NCBI RefSeq assembly: GCF_900104225.1
Contig: NZ_FNJK01000004.1
Location: 1-64,000 of the forward strand
Length of the DNA stretch: 64,000 nt
Direction: 5' to 3'
Source: Streptococcus equinus
GTDB lineage: Bacteria; Bacillota; Bacilli; Lactobacillales; Streptococcaceae
The notes under the pieces are model-generated. The model was not told the DNA's origin. It saw only the letters and a program-made list of their open reading frames with translations, and searched no databases. The position numbers and the translations under genes are program-made. This document shows positions 56,137-64,000 of this stretch, in pieces; the first letter of the stretch is position 1, and every line of letters begins with the position of its first letter.

Positions 56137-56823
56137 CTACAATTGCTGTACTAAGTAACTAAAAATTCTACGGCTTTCTGCTTTTTCTAAAAGCAATTCT
56201 GGATGCCATTGGAAACCCAAAATCGGAGCACCATCTTTGCTTTCATAAGCTTCAATTGTACCATCACGGGGGTCACGCGCTGTCGCAACCAAACTTGGTG
56301 CCAATTCTTTCACACTTTGCTGGTGAAATGAATTAACCCAGGCACCTGTTGAAACCAATTGACTCACACGACTATTTGGAACAATTTCCACTTCTTGTGA
56401 CGTTCCAGAAAAGTCTTTTTGCCAGTGGTGTTCAACTTTTTGATTCAGTGTTCCACCCAAAGCCACGTTCAATAATTGCATGCCGCGGCAAACCGCAAAA
56501 ATAGGTTTATTTTGCTTGAGTGCTTCTTTTATCAAAGCTAGTTCAAATTCATCACGCTCTAAACTATAATCATCACTATCAATGGTTTGTTTTTCGCCAT
56601 AAAATTTTGGTGTCACATTTTGACCACCTGATAGGATTAATTTATCAATCATATCAATATAAGATTTAGCCAAATCTGGGCTACCGACTGGAATAATAAT
56701 CGGAAGTCCACCAGCTTCTTTGACGCCATCAGAAAGATGTCGTGAAACAACATCATATTCTAAGCCTGATCGAGCTGGTAGTTCTTGAATATTTCCCGAA
56801 ATGCCAACAATAACTTTCTCCAT
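56137..56823 (-). CDS. Class I glutamine amidotransferase (gamma-glutamyl-GABA hydrolase-like)
   Basis: The 228-residue PuuD-type peptidase C26 has PIIIPVG, LSGGQNVTPKFYGE, the nucleophile Cys in FAVCRGMQLLNVALGG (near 115), and the His/Glu dyad in GFQWHPELLLEK. It hydrolyses gamma-glutamyl amides; with sulfur uptake genes downstream, gamma-glutamyl-cysteine-type substrates are possible. First gene of a three-gene unit. The direct repeat TAGAAAGTGG occurs twice just upstream of it (minus strand). Confidence 0.87.
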   Translation of the reverse strand: MEKVIVGISGNIQELPARSGLEYDVVSRHLSDGVKEAGGLPIIIPVGSPDLAKSYIDMIDKLILSGGQNVTPKFYGEKQTIDSDDYSLERDEFELALIKEALKQNKPIFAVCRGMQLLNVALGGTLNQKVEHHWQKDFSGTSQEVEIVPNSRVSQLVSTGAWVNSFHQQSVKELAPSLVATARDPRDGTIEAYESKDGAPILGFQWHPELLLEKAESRRIFSYLVQQL

Positions 56824-56947
56824 ACAAGCACCCCACTTTCTATCAATTATAAGAAGCCACTTTCTAAGTTAGAAATATTGTAAACCAAATACCCAAAGAT
56901 TACCAATAGTTATTTTTTATCAGGGAGATAGGCTTTGGCTATAACCC

Positions 56948-56979
56948 AAAAAAGACACCCAGCCTTTCGACTGAATGTC
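56948..56979 (-). terminator. Terminator of yebC
   Basis: Minus-strand GACATTCAG-loop-CTGGGTGTC, then TTTTTT, 20 bases after the stop. Confidence 0.8.
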
Positions 56980-56999
56980 CTCTTTTTTATACTATCAGA

Positions 57000-57716
57000 T
57001 TAGAAATCAGATACGTTGTGGTAAACTTTTTGAACGTCTTCGTCATCTTCAAGAGCGTCAACAAGTTTTTCAAATGTTTCAAGGTCTTCGCCTTCAAGTG
57101 TTACTTCTGATTGAGGAATCATTTCAAGTTCAGTAACTTTGAATTCTTCAATACCGTTAGCACGCAAAGCTTCGATACCTTTGTGAAGATCAGTTGGAGC
57201 TGTGTAAACAGTTACAACACCGTCTTCTGCTTCAACATCTTCAACATCAACGTCAGCTTCTAACAATTGTTCAAAAATGCTATCTGCGTCATCGCCATCA
57301 AAGACAATAACACCTTTTTTATCGAACATGTAAGATACAGAACCAGATGCTCCCATGTTACCACCGTTTTTACCAAATGCAGTACGCAAGTTAGCAGCAG
57401 TACGGTTAACGTTACTTGTCAAAGTATCAACGATGATCATTGAACCGTTTGGTCCAAATCCTTCGTAACGTCCTTCAACGAAAGTTTCATCTGTATTACC
57501 TTTTGCTTTATCGATCGCACGGTCGATAACGTGTTTTGGTACTTGCGCTTGTTTTGCACGTTCAAGTACAAATTTCAAAGCTGAGTTTGATTCTGGATCT
57601 GGTTCACCTTTTTTAGCAGCAACATAGATTTCAACACCAAATTTAGCATAAACTTTAGAGTTAGCACCATCTTTGGCAGTTTTTTTGGCAACAATATTGG
57701 CCCACTTACGTCCCAT
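57000..57716 (-). CDS. yebC: YebC/PmpR (YeeN-type) translation factor/regulator
   Basis: The 238-residue protein begins [37 protein letters not shown], the short YeeN/YebC2 form, with [38 protein letters not shown] and an acidic C-terminus. Family members were long called transcription regulators; recent work links YebC proteins to relief of ribosome stalling at prolines. Promoter TTTACA-17-TATAAT lies about 115 bases upstream (57834-57862). Confidence 0.93.
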   Translation of the reverse strand: MGRKWANIVAKKTAKDGANSKVYAKFGVEIYVAAKKGEPDPESNSALKFVLERAKQAQVPKHVIDRAIDKAKGNTDETFVEGRYEGFGPNGSMIIVDTLTSNVNRTAANLRTAFGKNGGNMGASGSVSYMFDKKGVIVFDGDDADSIFEQLLEADVDVEDVEAEDGVVTVYTAPTDLHKGIEALRANGIEEFKVTELEMIPQSEVTLEGEDLETFEKLVDALEDDEDVQKVYHNVSDF

Positions 57717-57833
57717 GGGTAGTCTCCTTTGTAAAGATTATTATTTATTTTAGCATGATTAAGTGATTTGACCAGTAAAACAGCCAAATCATTGAACTAC
57801 TGAATTAGCAAAGCTAAATTCGTAATCCTTTTT

Positions 57834-57862
57834 ATTATAGCACTTTGACAGGGCTGTGTAAA
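57834..57862 (-). promoter_or_regulatory. yebC promoter
   Basis: -35 TTTACA (57857-57862), 17-base spacer ending TGC, extended -10 TATAAT (57834-57839); leader of about 110 bases. Confidence 0.7.
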
Positions 57863-57879
57863 ATGTTCCTAAAAATTAA

Positions 57880-57915
57880 AAGCGAAAACTGAGCTCAACA
57901 AAAGCCCAGTTTTAA
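57880..57915 (-). terminator. Terminator of the MerR-type regulator gene
   Basis: Minus-strand AAAACTGGGCT / AGCTCAGTTTT (11 bp, one G:U), then CGCTTTT. Confidence 0.7.
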
Positions 57916-57982
57916 GTCTATTTATGTAAGCGCTTATTTTGCGATTCTAATCAGCTGATTTTCTCAAAGCTTGGTTTTAAAA

Positions 57983-58702
57983 TTATCTATTTTTGACATA
58001 TTCTGCAATGGCAGAACTGACAAAACTAGCTGTCCCTTGACCTGCTGCTTTATCGATAAAAGCTGTGAAACGATTATCCTCAATATACATTTGCCCCAGA
58101 CCTGATAAAATCTCCATATCACATGGGTAAAAATGCTCACTAATATAGCTTTGTAAAGTTTCAACTTGTTTTTGAACCTTGCTATCAGAAAGAGAATGCT
58201 CTTTTAGCTTTGCAAAGTCTCTCATTATCGCTGCCATTTCTTCCGTAATGACCGAAAAATCAGTCTGTGGATTTTTTTCAAATGCTTGATAAGCTTCCGT
58301 CGTTCCCCAACGTTCTTTAGCTTCTTTTTGGAAAGCTTCCAAATCCGACTTGTCATAAGCTGTGAATGTCATCATGTTTTCTCCATTTTCCTGTAAGGAC
58401 TTAGCATGAGAAATAACCTTTTCCAAATGCTCTTTTTTCAACTCGAGCCATTTTATCTGCTCAGATAAAGCTTCTTCTTTGTCATAGCTTGGGTCCGACA
58501 GGATTTCCTTTATTTTTTTAAGAGGAAATTCTAGCTCACGAAACAAAAGGATTTCTTGCAAGCGTTCAAAGGCTTGCTTATCATAAAAGCGGTAGCCATT
58601 TTCTCCGATAAAGGATGGTTTTAAAAGACCAATCTGGTCATAATAGTGCAAGGTACGCACGCTAATGCCTGATATCTGACTCATCTCTTTTACTGTTTTC
58701 AT
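57983..58702 (-). CDS. MerR-family regulator with TipA-S-like ligand domain
   Basis: The 239-residue protein has the N-terminal MerR winged helix (MKTVKEMSQISGISVRTLHYYDQIGLLKPSFIGENGYRFYDKQAFERLQEILLFRELEFPLKKIKEIL), a dimer coiled coil (about 80-115) and a C-terminal TipAS-type antibiotic-recognition domain (about 125-239, ERWGTTEAYQAFEKNP, HFYPCDMEILSGLGQMYIEDNRF). It probably senses drug-like small molecules. The gene is preceded by a textbook MerR promoter and should control itself; no pump gene is adjacent. Confidence 0.92.
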   Translation of the reverse strand: MKTVKEMSQISGISVRTLHYYDQIGLLKPSFIGENGYRFYDKQAFERLQEILLFRELEFPLKKIKEILSDPSYDKEEALSEQIKWLELKKEHLEKVISHAKSLQENGENMMTFTAYDKSDLEAFQKEAKERWGTTEAYQAFEKNPQTDFSVITEEMAAIMRDFAKLKEHSLSDSKVQKQVETLQSYISEHFYPCDMEILSGLGQMYIEDNRFTAFIDKAAGQGTASFVSSAIAEYVKNR

Positions 58703-58724
58703 GTACTAGCTCCTCTCGATGATA

Positions 58725-58755
58725 AGTATAGGCTATAACGTTACGTTAGGGTCAA
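58725..58755 (-). promoter_or_regulatory. MerR-type promoter with 19-base spacer and palindrome
   Basis: -35 TTGACC (58750-58755), 19-base spacer, -10 TATACT (58725-58730); the spacer contains the 13-bp palindrome TAACGT-A-ACGTTA. The long spacer is the signature of activation by MerR proteins. Confidence 0.8.
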
Positions 58756-58787
58756 GAGAAAAAATGAAGTTTTTTATTTGTAAACGT

Positions 58788-59882
58788 TTACTTATCAATT
58801 CTCACTGGAACTTTTCCCCAAGTTTGTTCTTGAATCTGTGAATTTCCAAGTTGATAGACTTGGTCAGCTTGTTGCGTCACCGCATCCCACGGTTTTGCAC
58901 CGATTCGAGCGACGATATCCACAGACTTTTTCACCGTTTTAAGGTGTTTTTGCCCTTTTTCGGTAAATCCAAGCACATGTACCGCTTCTGGCAATGGCTT
59001 TTCCACAGCTCCGACCAAGATGTAAGCCAAAATGCGTCGGATTCGGGCCTTCGTGTAACGTTTCGTGGCGACTTTATCCACTAATTCTTCCACAGTCGCT
59101 ACGCTCCTAATAGCAGAGCGGATACGGCTGGCTAACTCTTCATTAACCTGGAAGATCCTTGTCAAATCAGGGTTTGTCACGATTTGATACTTAAGCAATT
59201 GGAAGTAATTCTCCCAAGTCACTTGAGGGGCGCTTAGGAAAAGGTCAGCTTGCGGCATGAATTTGTCCACAAAATCTTTGTCTTGTCTGTGGATACGCAA
59301 ATTTGTCGCGGAGGCAAAAGCCACATCAGTATCAAGCGAGTGATAACCAGCTCCCTGACGCATGATTGGGCTAAGCTTGATTGATTTTCCAGCGCAAGCT
59401 TTGGCATAAGAAAGCCCCAAAATATGATTTGGCGTGTTACCTGTGAAGTTGACACCAGCAAATGTCTCCCACATTTTCTGCGTTTTCTGTGGATAAGACA
59501 AATTATCTGGCAAATTTTGCAAGTAATCCACCATTTTCTGTTGATTATCCGCATAAATCTGTGAAAAGTGTTGATAATCCAGATTTTCTTCCGTCCCAAA
59601 TGCCAAGTTATCCACACCAAGGCGCTCTAAGATGTCCACCGCACCCTGCGCAAAGTAGTCCGCTGACTGAACAGCCACCAAAAATGGCAATTCAACTACC
59701 AAATCAGCACCGCATTTCAGAGCCATTTCCGCGCGCGTCCATTTGTCCACAACCGCAGGCTCACCACGCTGCACAAAATTCCCAGACATGGCAACAACCT
59801 TTACCCCTTCAGCCTGTGACAACAAATAACGATGCCCGTTATGAAAAGGATTAAACTCAGCAACGATACCAGTGATAGTCAT
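58788..59882 (-). CDS. tmcAL: tRNA(Met) cytidine acetate ligase TmcAL
   Basis: The 364-residue protein starts [25 protein letters not shown] with the HxGH nucleotidyl-transfer motif, then [27 protein letters not shown] and [27 protein letters not shown]. It makes N4-acetylcytidine at the wobble position of elongator tRNA(Met) from acetate and ATP. Its start overlaps the upstream membrane-protein stop as ATGA. Last gene of the yhbY-tmcAL operon. Confidence 0.93.
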   Translation of the reverse strand: MTITGIVAEFNPFHNGHRYLLSQAEGVKVVAMSGNFVQRGEPAVVDKWTRAEMALKCGADLVVELPFLVAVQSADYFAQGAVDILERLGVDNLAFGTEENLDYQHFSQIYADNQQKMVDYLQNLPDNLSYPQKTQKMWETFAGVNFTGNTPNHILGLSYAKACAGKSIKLSPIMRQGAGYHSLDTDVAFASATNLRIHRQDKDFVDKFMPQADLFLSAPQVTWENYFQLLKYQIVTNPDLTRIFQVNEELASRIRSAIRSVATVEELVDKVATKRYTKARIRRILAYILVGAVEKPLPEAVHVLGFTEKGQKHLKTVKKSVDIVARIGAKPWDAVTQQADQVYQLGNSQIQEQTWGKVPVRIDK

Positions 59883-60802
59883 GTTGTGCTCCTATATATT
59901 TTAGAGATAGAATATCGCGCATCTAGATTTTGTAATGTATAGTATATTTCCTCCACATCATGTGCATATTGCTCAGAATGATTATACTCATAAGCAATCT
60001 CATAAATCCAATCTCCTAATTCAGAATGATTATTGTACAGTTCTTGTATATTCTGAGTAAGTAAAAAAACACTATGATAATCATTTAATGAATCATTTTG
60101 CGCGATATTTCGAGTAGATGAATTTACTATCCTTTCAAAAATCCTTATAACTTTTGGTCTCTCAAAATCCTCTACTAATAAAATTGATGAAACTAAATAA
60201 AGTAATGAGTCATCTAATTTTAATAATATATCAAATTTCGATAAATAACTATCAAATTTTCGTAAAATAAATTCATTACGCTTCAATGTATAGTTATCAT
60301 TTTCATAGGTTACTTGTATAGCTGACACAATAAACATTCCCAATATTAAATACAATTGAAAAGTGGTATTGCTAGCATTAGGTAAAATATCCCCAATGTT
60401 ACCTGTAAAAGCTATCACTGATAAATAGTAATTTAACATCAAAGAACTTATTGCTATAGCAAAAATAAAAATTCCATTCACCAGTTTTCGTCTACCCAAC
60501 AGAATAACAAGTAAATACTCACCTAACCAAAAGAATAGTGAAATCAGCCAAAGCTTATTAAAGCCAATCATCAAATTTTCCAAATTATCATTCAAAAACC
60601 ATATCACAAGGTAAGTAAAACATGAAAAAACAGGCGATATAAAAATCCAAAAAACAACGCTATTAGTACTTATAGTATTATTACTGTGAGAAAAAAAGCG
60701 AGTGTTAAAACCTTGATACTCTCTTAAATTTACTGATAAGATATTTTTTAACACCCAAAATTCTAGAACTACTGTAATAAAAATTAACAATAATTGGAGC
60801 AT
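59879..60802 (-). CDS. Uncharacterised five-TM membrane protein with cytosolic C-domain
   Basis: The 307-residue protein has five hydrophobic helices within residues 1-190 ([94 protein letters not shown]), then a ~115-residue Leu/Asn/Ser-rich helical domain. I chose ATG 60800-60802 (AGGAAG before it). It is markedly AT-rich and unlike its housekeeping neighbours, which suggests acquisition, yet it is ATGA-coupled to tmcAL. I recognise no family. Confidence 0.72.
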   Translation of the reverse strand: MLQLLLIFITVVLEFWVLKNILSVNLREYQGFNTRFFSHSNNTISTNSVVFWIFISPVFSCFTYLVIWFLNDNLENLMIGFNKLWLISLFFWLGEYLLVILLGRRKLVNGIFIFAIAISSLMLNYYLSVIAFTGNIGDILPNASNTTFQLYLILGMFIVSAIQVTYENDNYTLKRNEFILRKFDSYLSKFDILLKLDDSLLYLVSSILLVEDFERPKVIRIFERIVNSSTRNIAQNDSLNDYHSVFLLTQNIQELYNNHSELGDWIYEIAYEYNHSEQYAHDVEEIYYTLQNLDARYSISKIYRSTT

Positions 60803-60833
60803 AAAAATACTTCCTACATACTTTATTTCTCCC

Positions 60834-61571
60834 CTACTTCTGACAGACAAAGAACCAGCGTTCTGATTTTTTGCGTGGCTTTTTGTCTTCGAAGTCGGCG
60901 TAGAGTTTAAATGATTTGAAGCCTGCTTGTTCCAAGAGGATGTCGTAAGTCAAGACTTCGTACGTGCGTTCTTCGTGGACTTCGTCGTAACGTGTGAAGC
61001 GTCCGTCTTCGTCCTGCAAGAAGAAAGTCAATTCGTGGACAACTGAGTGCGGCGCTTCATCCGCGTAAGTATCCCAGACCATGGCAAATTCTTCAGCATT
61101 TTCGTGGTAAGAGTAGCCAGGAAAGACAGTATCAGTCTTATAAGTTGAGTGCACGTCAAAGATGAAGACACCGCCGTCATTTAAGCTGTCGTAGACTTGC
61201 TTAAAGACGTCACCAACTTCAACTTCATCAGCCATATAACAGATAGAGTCAGAGTAGCATGTCACCAAATCGTATTTGCCAGCTTGCGACAAATCAAGCA
61301 TGTTACCTTGTTTGAATTCAATGTCCTCACCAGCAGCTTTTGCACGTTTTCTTGCGATTTCAAGCATATCCTCGCTCAAATCAAGCCCTGTCACGTCAAA
61401 GCCAGCTTTAGAAAAGCGTACTGACTGAATCCCAGTTCCACAGGCTAACTCCAAGAGTTTTTTCTTATCTTTTGGAAAATGACGGAGCGAAAAGTCTGTC
61501 CATTTGTCATAAAGGCTGTCATCCATGATTGCATCATAAACCGCTGCGAATTTTTCGTAGTTTTTGTTCAT
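60834..61571 (-). CDS. Class I SAM-dependent methyltransferase (YqeM-like)
   Basis: The 245-residue protein has the SAM motif LLELACGTGIQSVRFSKAGFDVTGLDLSEDMLEIARKRAK, then KQGNMLDLSQAGKYDLVTCYSDSICY. It matches the YqeM methyltransferase found behind rsfS in Firmicutes; substrate unknown. C-terminus EDKKPRKKSERWFFVCQK is typical. Confidence 0.9.
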   Translation of the reverse strand: MNKNYEKFAAVYDAIMDDSLYDKWTDFSLRHFPKDKKKLLELACGTGIQSVRFSKAGFDVTGLDLSEDMLEIARKRAKAAGEDIEFKQGNMLDLSQAGKYDLVTCYSDSICYMADEVEVGDVFKQVYDSLNDGGVFIFDVHSTYKTDTVFPGYSYHENAEEFAMVWDTYADEAPHSVVHELTFFLQDEDGRFTRYDEVHEERTYEVLTYDILLEQAGFKSFKLYADFEDKKPRKKSERWFFVCQK

Positions 61572-61656
61572 TGTTTTGTCCTATCAAACTTCTATCATTC
61601 TTAGAATGAAATAATCTGAGACAAGTGCCCCAGATCATAAGAATAATGCTGCAAAA

Positions 61657-62010
61657 TTAAGCAAGGTATTCTGACACGTCAACCATTGGTGCTTCATGCC
61701 ACAATTTTTCGATGTTGTAGTGTTCACGTTCGTCTTCTGAGAAGATGTGAACAACAACGTCGTTAAGGTCAAGAAGTACCCAACCTGTACGACTATCACC
61801 TTCAGCATGACTGGCATCACCACCAGCTTCTTTAACTTTTTCACGGATATTTTCAGCAATAGCATCCAATTGACGAGTGTTCATAGCGCTAACGACCACA
61901 AAATAGTCAGTCACACTAGTCAATCCGTAAAGGTCCAAAACGACCATATCTTCTGCACGTTTCTCATCAGCTGCTTTCACAACAACAGCTAAAAGTTCTT
62001 CTTTAGTCAA
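61657..62010 (-). CDS. rsfS: Ribosome silencing factor RsfS
   Basis: The 117-residue protein shows the RsfS core: [75 protein letters not shown]. It binds L14 and blocks subunit joining in starvation. Its start overlaps the isochorismatase stop by four bases. Confidence 0.95.
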   Translation of the reverse strand: MTKEELLAVVVKAADEKRAEDMVVLDLYGLTSVTDYFVVVSAMNTRQLDAIAENIREKVKEAGGDASHAEGDSRTGWVLLDLNDVVVHIFSEDEREHYNIEKLWHEAPMVDVSEYLA

Positions 62011-62525
62011 TATAAATCCTCTTTCAATATTTCTTCTATCGTCTTTACCTTGGCAAATCGATTATGCCAAATAGCTTCGTAATGTTTTTGTAGTTGCTTT
62101 GCTGTCAGGAAATCACTATCAAAAGTAGTCGTTCCATTCTTTGGAATAGTCACCTGATATCCTAGCTCAAACGCCACCTTAACAGTCGTATCAATGCAAT
62201 AATTCGTTGCCATGCCAATGATAATCAGCCGCTCAATAGCTTGGCTATCCAGATAAGTCTGTAAATGAGTTTCTTTAAAAGCACTATTATAATGCTTATC
62301 AAAAATTTTCTCGTCAACTTCTGGAGCAATAGCTTCGTAAATTTCCCAGCCATGACTTCCTGTTAGTAGTTCATCGTCATTGTGGCGGACGTAAATCACC
62401 TCAATGTTTTTCTCACGACAAGTGGTGATTGCTTTTTGCCAGACAGACAAGCAGTTATCAACTGCATACGGTTTAGCCTCTATCAAGGCTGTTTGAATAT
62501 CAATCACTAACAGAGCTGTTTTCAT
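62007..62525 (-). CDS. Isochorismatase-family cysteine hydrolase
   Basis: The 172-residue protein has the catalytic Asp in [12 protein letters not shown], a Lys in the [14 protein letters not shown] region and the Cys nucleophile in [21 protein letters not shown]. It resembles nicotinamidase-like hydrolases, which would fit with nadD two genes upstream, but the metal-site His triad of PncA is not evident, so the substrate is open. Overlaps yqeK and rsfS by four bases each. Confidence 0.88.
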   Translation of the reverse strand: MKTALLVIDIQTALIEAKPYAVDNCLSVWQKAITTCREKNIEVIYVRHNDDELLTGSHGWEIYEAIAPEVDEKIFDKHYNSAFKETHLQTYLDSQAIERLIIIGMATNYCIDTTVKVAFELGYQVTIPKNGTTTFDSDFLTAKQLQKHYEAIWHNRFAKVKTIEEILKEDLY

Positions 62526-63121
62526 TTGTCATCTTCCATAAAACCAACATACGCATTATAAGTTTCAATGGTTTGTGGGAAGATTGGAAAGGCTTGGTGT
62601 GCAAGGTGCTCAACGGTATGAACCGTTTCATAAGCCACTGCCTTATCAAGCGATTCTTTAGCAATCACACGCGCTTTTTCCACCAAAGGAAAGCGACGCC
62701 CTGGCTCGATGTAATCAGCTACATAGATAATTTTATCAAGCAGTGACATGTCACCTGAACCAACGGTATGTGTTTCAATACTACGCAAGATTTCCTTATC
62801 AGTGACACCCAAATCTTCTTGAATCTTATAAATGCCGACCATGCCATGCCAGACATTATTTCCCCATTTTTTGAGTTCTGGATCAAGCTGATGCTTATCA
62901 ATCAAATCCAAAAATTCTTGATCAGAAAGTTCTTTGGCGTAATCATGAATCAAGCCAGCAAGTCCAGCTTTTTCAGTATCACAACCATAACGCTCAGCTA
63001 ATTCAATAGCTGTTTTTTCTACACCAAGAACATGTTTGAAACGCTTCTCGCTCATAACAGCTGATACTTTGTCTAAAAGCTCAGCACGTTCAATTCCCGC
63101 AGTGTATGTCTCATAGGTCAC
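62522..63121 (-). CDS. yqeK: YqeK-type HD-domain dinucleoside tetraphosphatase
   Basis: The protein of about 199 residues has the HD metal motifs [65 protein letters not shown]. YqeK proteins split Ap4A symmetrically. I prefer the GTG at 63119-63121 because AGAAGG lies eight bases before it; a TTG at 63142 in the same frame is less likely. The start overlaps the 3' end of nadD by 11 bases. Confidence 0.9.
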   Translation of the reverse strand: MTYETYTAGIERAELLDKVSAVMSEKRFKHVLGVEKTAIELAERYGCDTEKAGLAGLIHDYAKELSDQEFLDLIDKHQLDPELKKWGNNVWHGMVGIYKIQEDLGVTDKEILRSIETHTVGSGDMSLLDKIIYVADYIEPGRRFPLVEKARVIAKESLDKAVAYETVHTVEHLAHQAFPIFPQTIETYNAYVGFMEDDK

Positions 63122-63749
63122 GATAAAGACCTTCTTTCTCAATGTAGTCGATAACAGCAGGTGGCGTCAAGAAGTTTGGACGACAACCAATTTCAAAATG
63201 ATGACGAACTAAACTTGATGAAATATCCATCATTGGCACATCTACCCAGATAACAGGATATGATGTTCCAGCCTTATATTTAGGACGTTGAACACCAACA
63301 AACTGCACCATTTTAATCAATTCATCAATTTTGTACCATTTTGGAAGGTAATCAACCATATCAGCACCAATAATGAAATAGTAATCCACGTCCGGATTTT
63401 TTTCAATCAAAAGCTTCATGGTATCGTAAGTGTAACTGACACCTTTACGTTCTAGCTCAATAGTTTCAATGTCCAAGCCTTCAACACCCTCAATAGCTAA
63501 TTCAAGCATTTTCAAGCGGTGTTTTTCATCAATCGTTTCTTTTTTATCAAGATGCGGTGGCTCATATTCGGGCATAAGAAGAACTTTGTCCAAACTTAAT
63601 TGTTGGCGGACTTGGTCAGCAACCACGAGATGAGCATTGTGGACAGGGTTAAAATTTCCGCCCAAAATACCAATTTGCTTACGATTTTTATCTTTTTCTT
63701 TTTTCTCCAGTTCCACTTTGGTAAATGGAGTAACTAATTCTAATGCCAT
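63111..63749 (-). CDS. nadD: Nicotinate-nucleotide adenylyltransferase
   Basis: The 212-residue enzyme has [24 protein letters not shown] (nucleotidyl-transfer H-x-H), [26 protein letters not shown] and the late [13 protein letters not shown]. It makes deamido-NAD from NaMN and ATP. An N-terminal charged extension (about 24 residues) precedes the core, as usual in streptococci. Confidence 0.95.
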   Translation of the reverse strand: MALELVTPFTKVELEKKEKDKNRKQIGILGGNFNPVHNAHLVVADQVRQQLSLDKVLLMPEYEPPHLDKKETIDEKHRLKMLELAIEGVEGLDIETIELERKGVSYTYDTMKLLIEKNPDVDYYFIIGADMVDYLPKWYKIDELIKMVQFVGVQRPKYKAGTSYPVIWVDVPMMDISSSLVRHHFEIGCRPNFLTPPAVIDYIEKEGLYRDL

Positions 63750-63815
63750 ACGACTACCTCCGAGATAGGCATTACGCCCAACTCTTTTAACTACATTGTC
63801 TATATTAGAAACAGA

Positions 63816-64000
63816 CTATTTATTAAGTTCTTTTACTTTTGGTGAGATTTTACGGTTTTGTTTTTTAGATGATTCTTTGTAAAGAATAATGATACGACCG
63901 ATTTTTAGTACTGTATCACAACCAATCTCATCTTCTAAGATTTCAGCAACTTCATGAATATCTTCATCAGTATTTTGAAGAAGTGTTACTTTAATCAATT
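63816..64000 (-). CDS. yhbY: YhbY-family ribosome-associated RNA-binding protein, N-terminus outside window
   Basis: The C-terminal 61 codons are present: LIKVTLLQNTDEDIHEVAEILEDEIGCDTVLKIGRIIILYKES, the end of a CRM-domain protein (KIGR motif of YhbY), then a Lys-rich tail. The frame is open to the window edge. The internal Met at 63998 is not the true start, as the family is about 100 residues long. Confidence 0.9.
   Translation of the reverse strand, partial: LIKVTLLQNTDEDIHEVAEILEDEIGCDTVLKIGRIIILYKESSKKQNRKISPKVKELNK

Noticed and set aside
57736..57783. 15-codon ORF in the yebC leader
   Set aside because: It has no ribosome binding site and no relation to the yebC start, unlike the LXG leader ORF.
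57925..57945. cre-like sequence ATGTAAGCGCTTATTT
   Set aside because: Two mismatches in the conserved end, and it lies downstream of the regulator gene and its terminator side rather than at a promoter.
59462..59854. Plus-strand open frame of 130 codons opposite tmcAL
   Set aside because: Antisense to a conserved gene; Pro/Ser/His-rich shadow with no family resemblance.

Overview
The window is chromosomal DNA of a low-GC Firmicute, almost certainly a Streptococcus. Signs of this are covRS, the scpA-scpB-rluB-yidD cluster with a xerD-like gene, a lipoprotein YidC, mltG with a long cytosolic head, dnaB-dnaI behind nrdR, extended -10 promoters (TGnTATAAT), and an LXG/type VII effector repertoire. 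The presence of lysA together with kimA and covRS would fit the S. bovis/S. equinus group (S. gallolyticus, lutetiensis, infantarius), but the species is an inference. I saw no rRNA, tRNA, IS element, prophage or CRISPR array.

Layout: (1) 1-2940, an LXG polymorphic toxin locus on the minus strand: toxin gene and small immunity-type genes, behind an unusual leader containing a 23-codon upstream ORF and a hairpin that hides the toxin ribosome binding site. (2) 2941-7854, potassium uptake: kimA, then divergent trkA-trkH. (3) 7834-13754, a long minus-strand housekeeping run: yidD, rluB, scpB, scpA, xerD-like, cbpB (CBS pair, c-di-AMP receptor family), a phosphoesterase, a fused rdgB and murI; yneF lies just beyond (to 14177) as a separate unit with its own terminator. 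(4) 14291-17285, a second LXG locus: the toxin gene is broken by a one-base insertion and an in-frame stop, while two tandem five-TM DUF443-type proteins and a DUF4176 protein remain intact. (5) 17420-27133: lysA, a Bax-inhibitor-1 protein, an HD protein, a TrmH-type methyltransferase (probably leaderless mRNA), acyP, yidC, greA, mltG, a GNAT protein, murC and an uncharacterised basic protein with a long structured leader. (6) 27383-39466: SNF2 helicase, der, dnaI-dnaB-nrdR, covS-covR, yceD, htpX-lemA. (7) 39767-45826: rsmG, ktrB-ktrA (third K+ system), and an ECF vitamin-type transporter (T, A-A fusion, S). (8) 46004-50235: sstT, brnQ, an NAD(P)H-binding protein and its divergent Rrf2 regulator with two clear operators. 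(9) 50271-56823: metI-metN, metQ with a MET-box, two cystine-type binding proteins, an M20 peptidase and a gamma-glutamyl-GABA hydrolase-like protein. (10) 57000-64000: a YebC-family protein, a self-regulated MerR/TipA-type regulator, and the conserved yhbY-nadD-yqeK-(isochorismatase)-rsfS-methyltransferase-tmcAL operon, interrupted by an uncharacterised five-TM protein.

Functional themes: three distinct K+ importers plus a c-di-AMP receptor homologue sit in one window, suggesting strong osmotic/K+ control. Sulfur amino acid uptake is clustered with its operator. The accessory content is concentrated in the two LXG loci, which share an almost identical promoter. The most unusual signal is the leader of the intact LXG toxin gene: a small hydrophobic ORF is read through the toxin's sequestering hairpin and ends at the base before the toxin start codon, an arrangement suited to translational coupling or attenuation.
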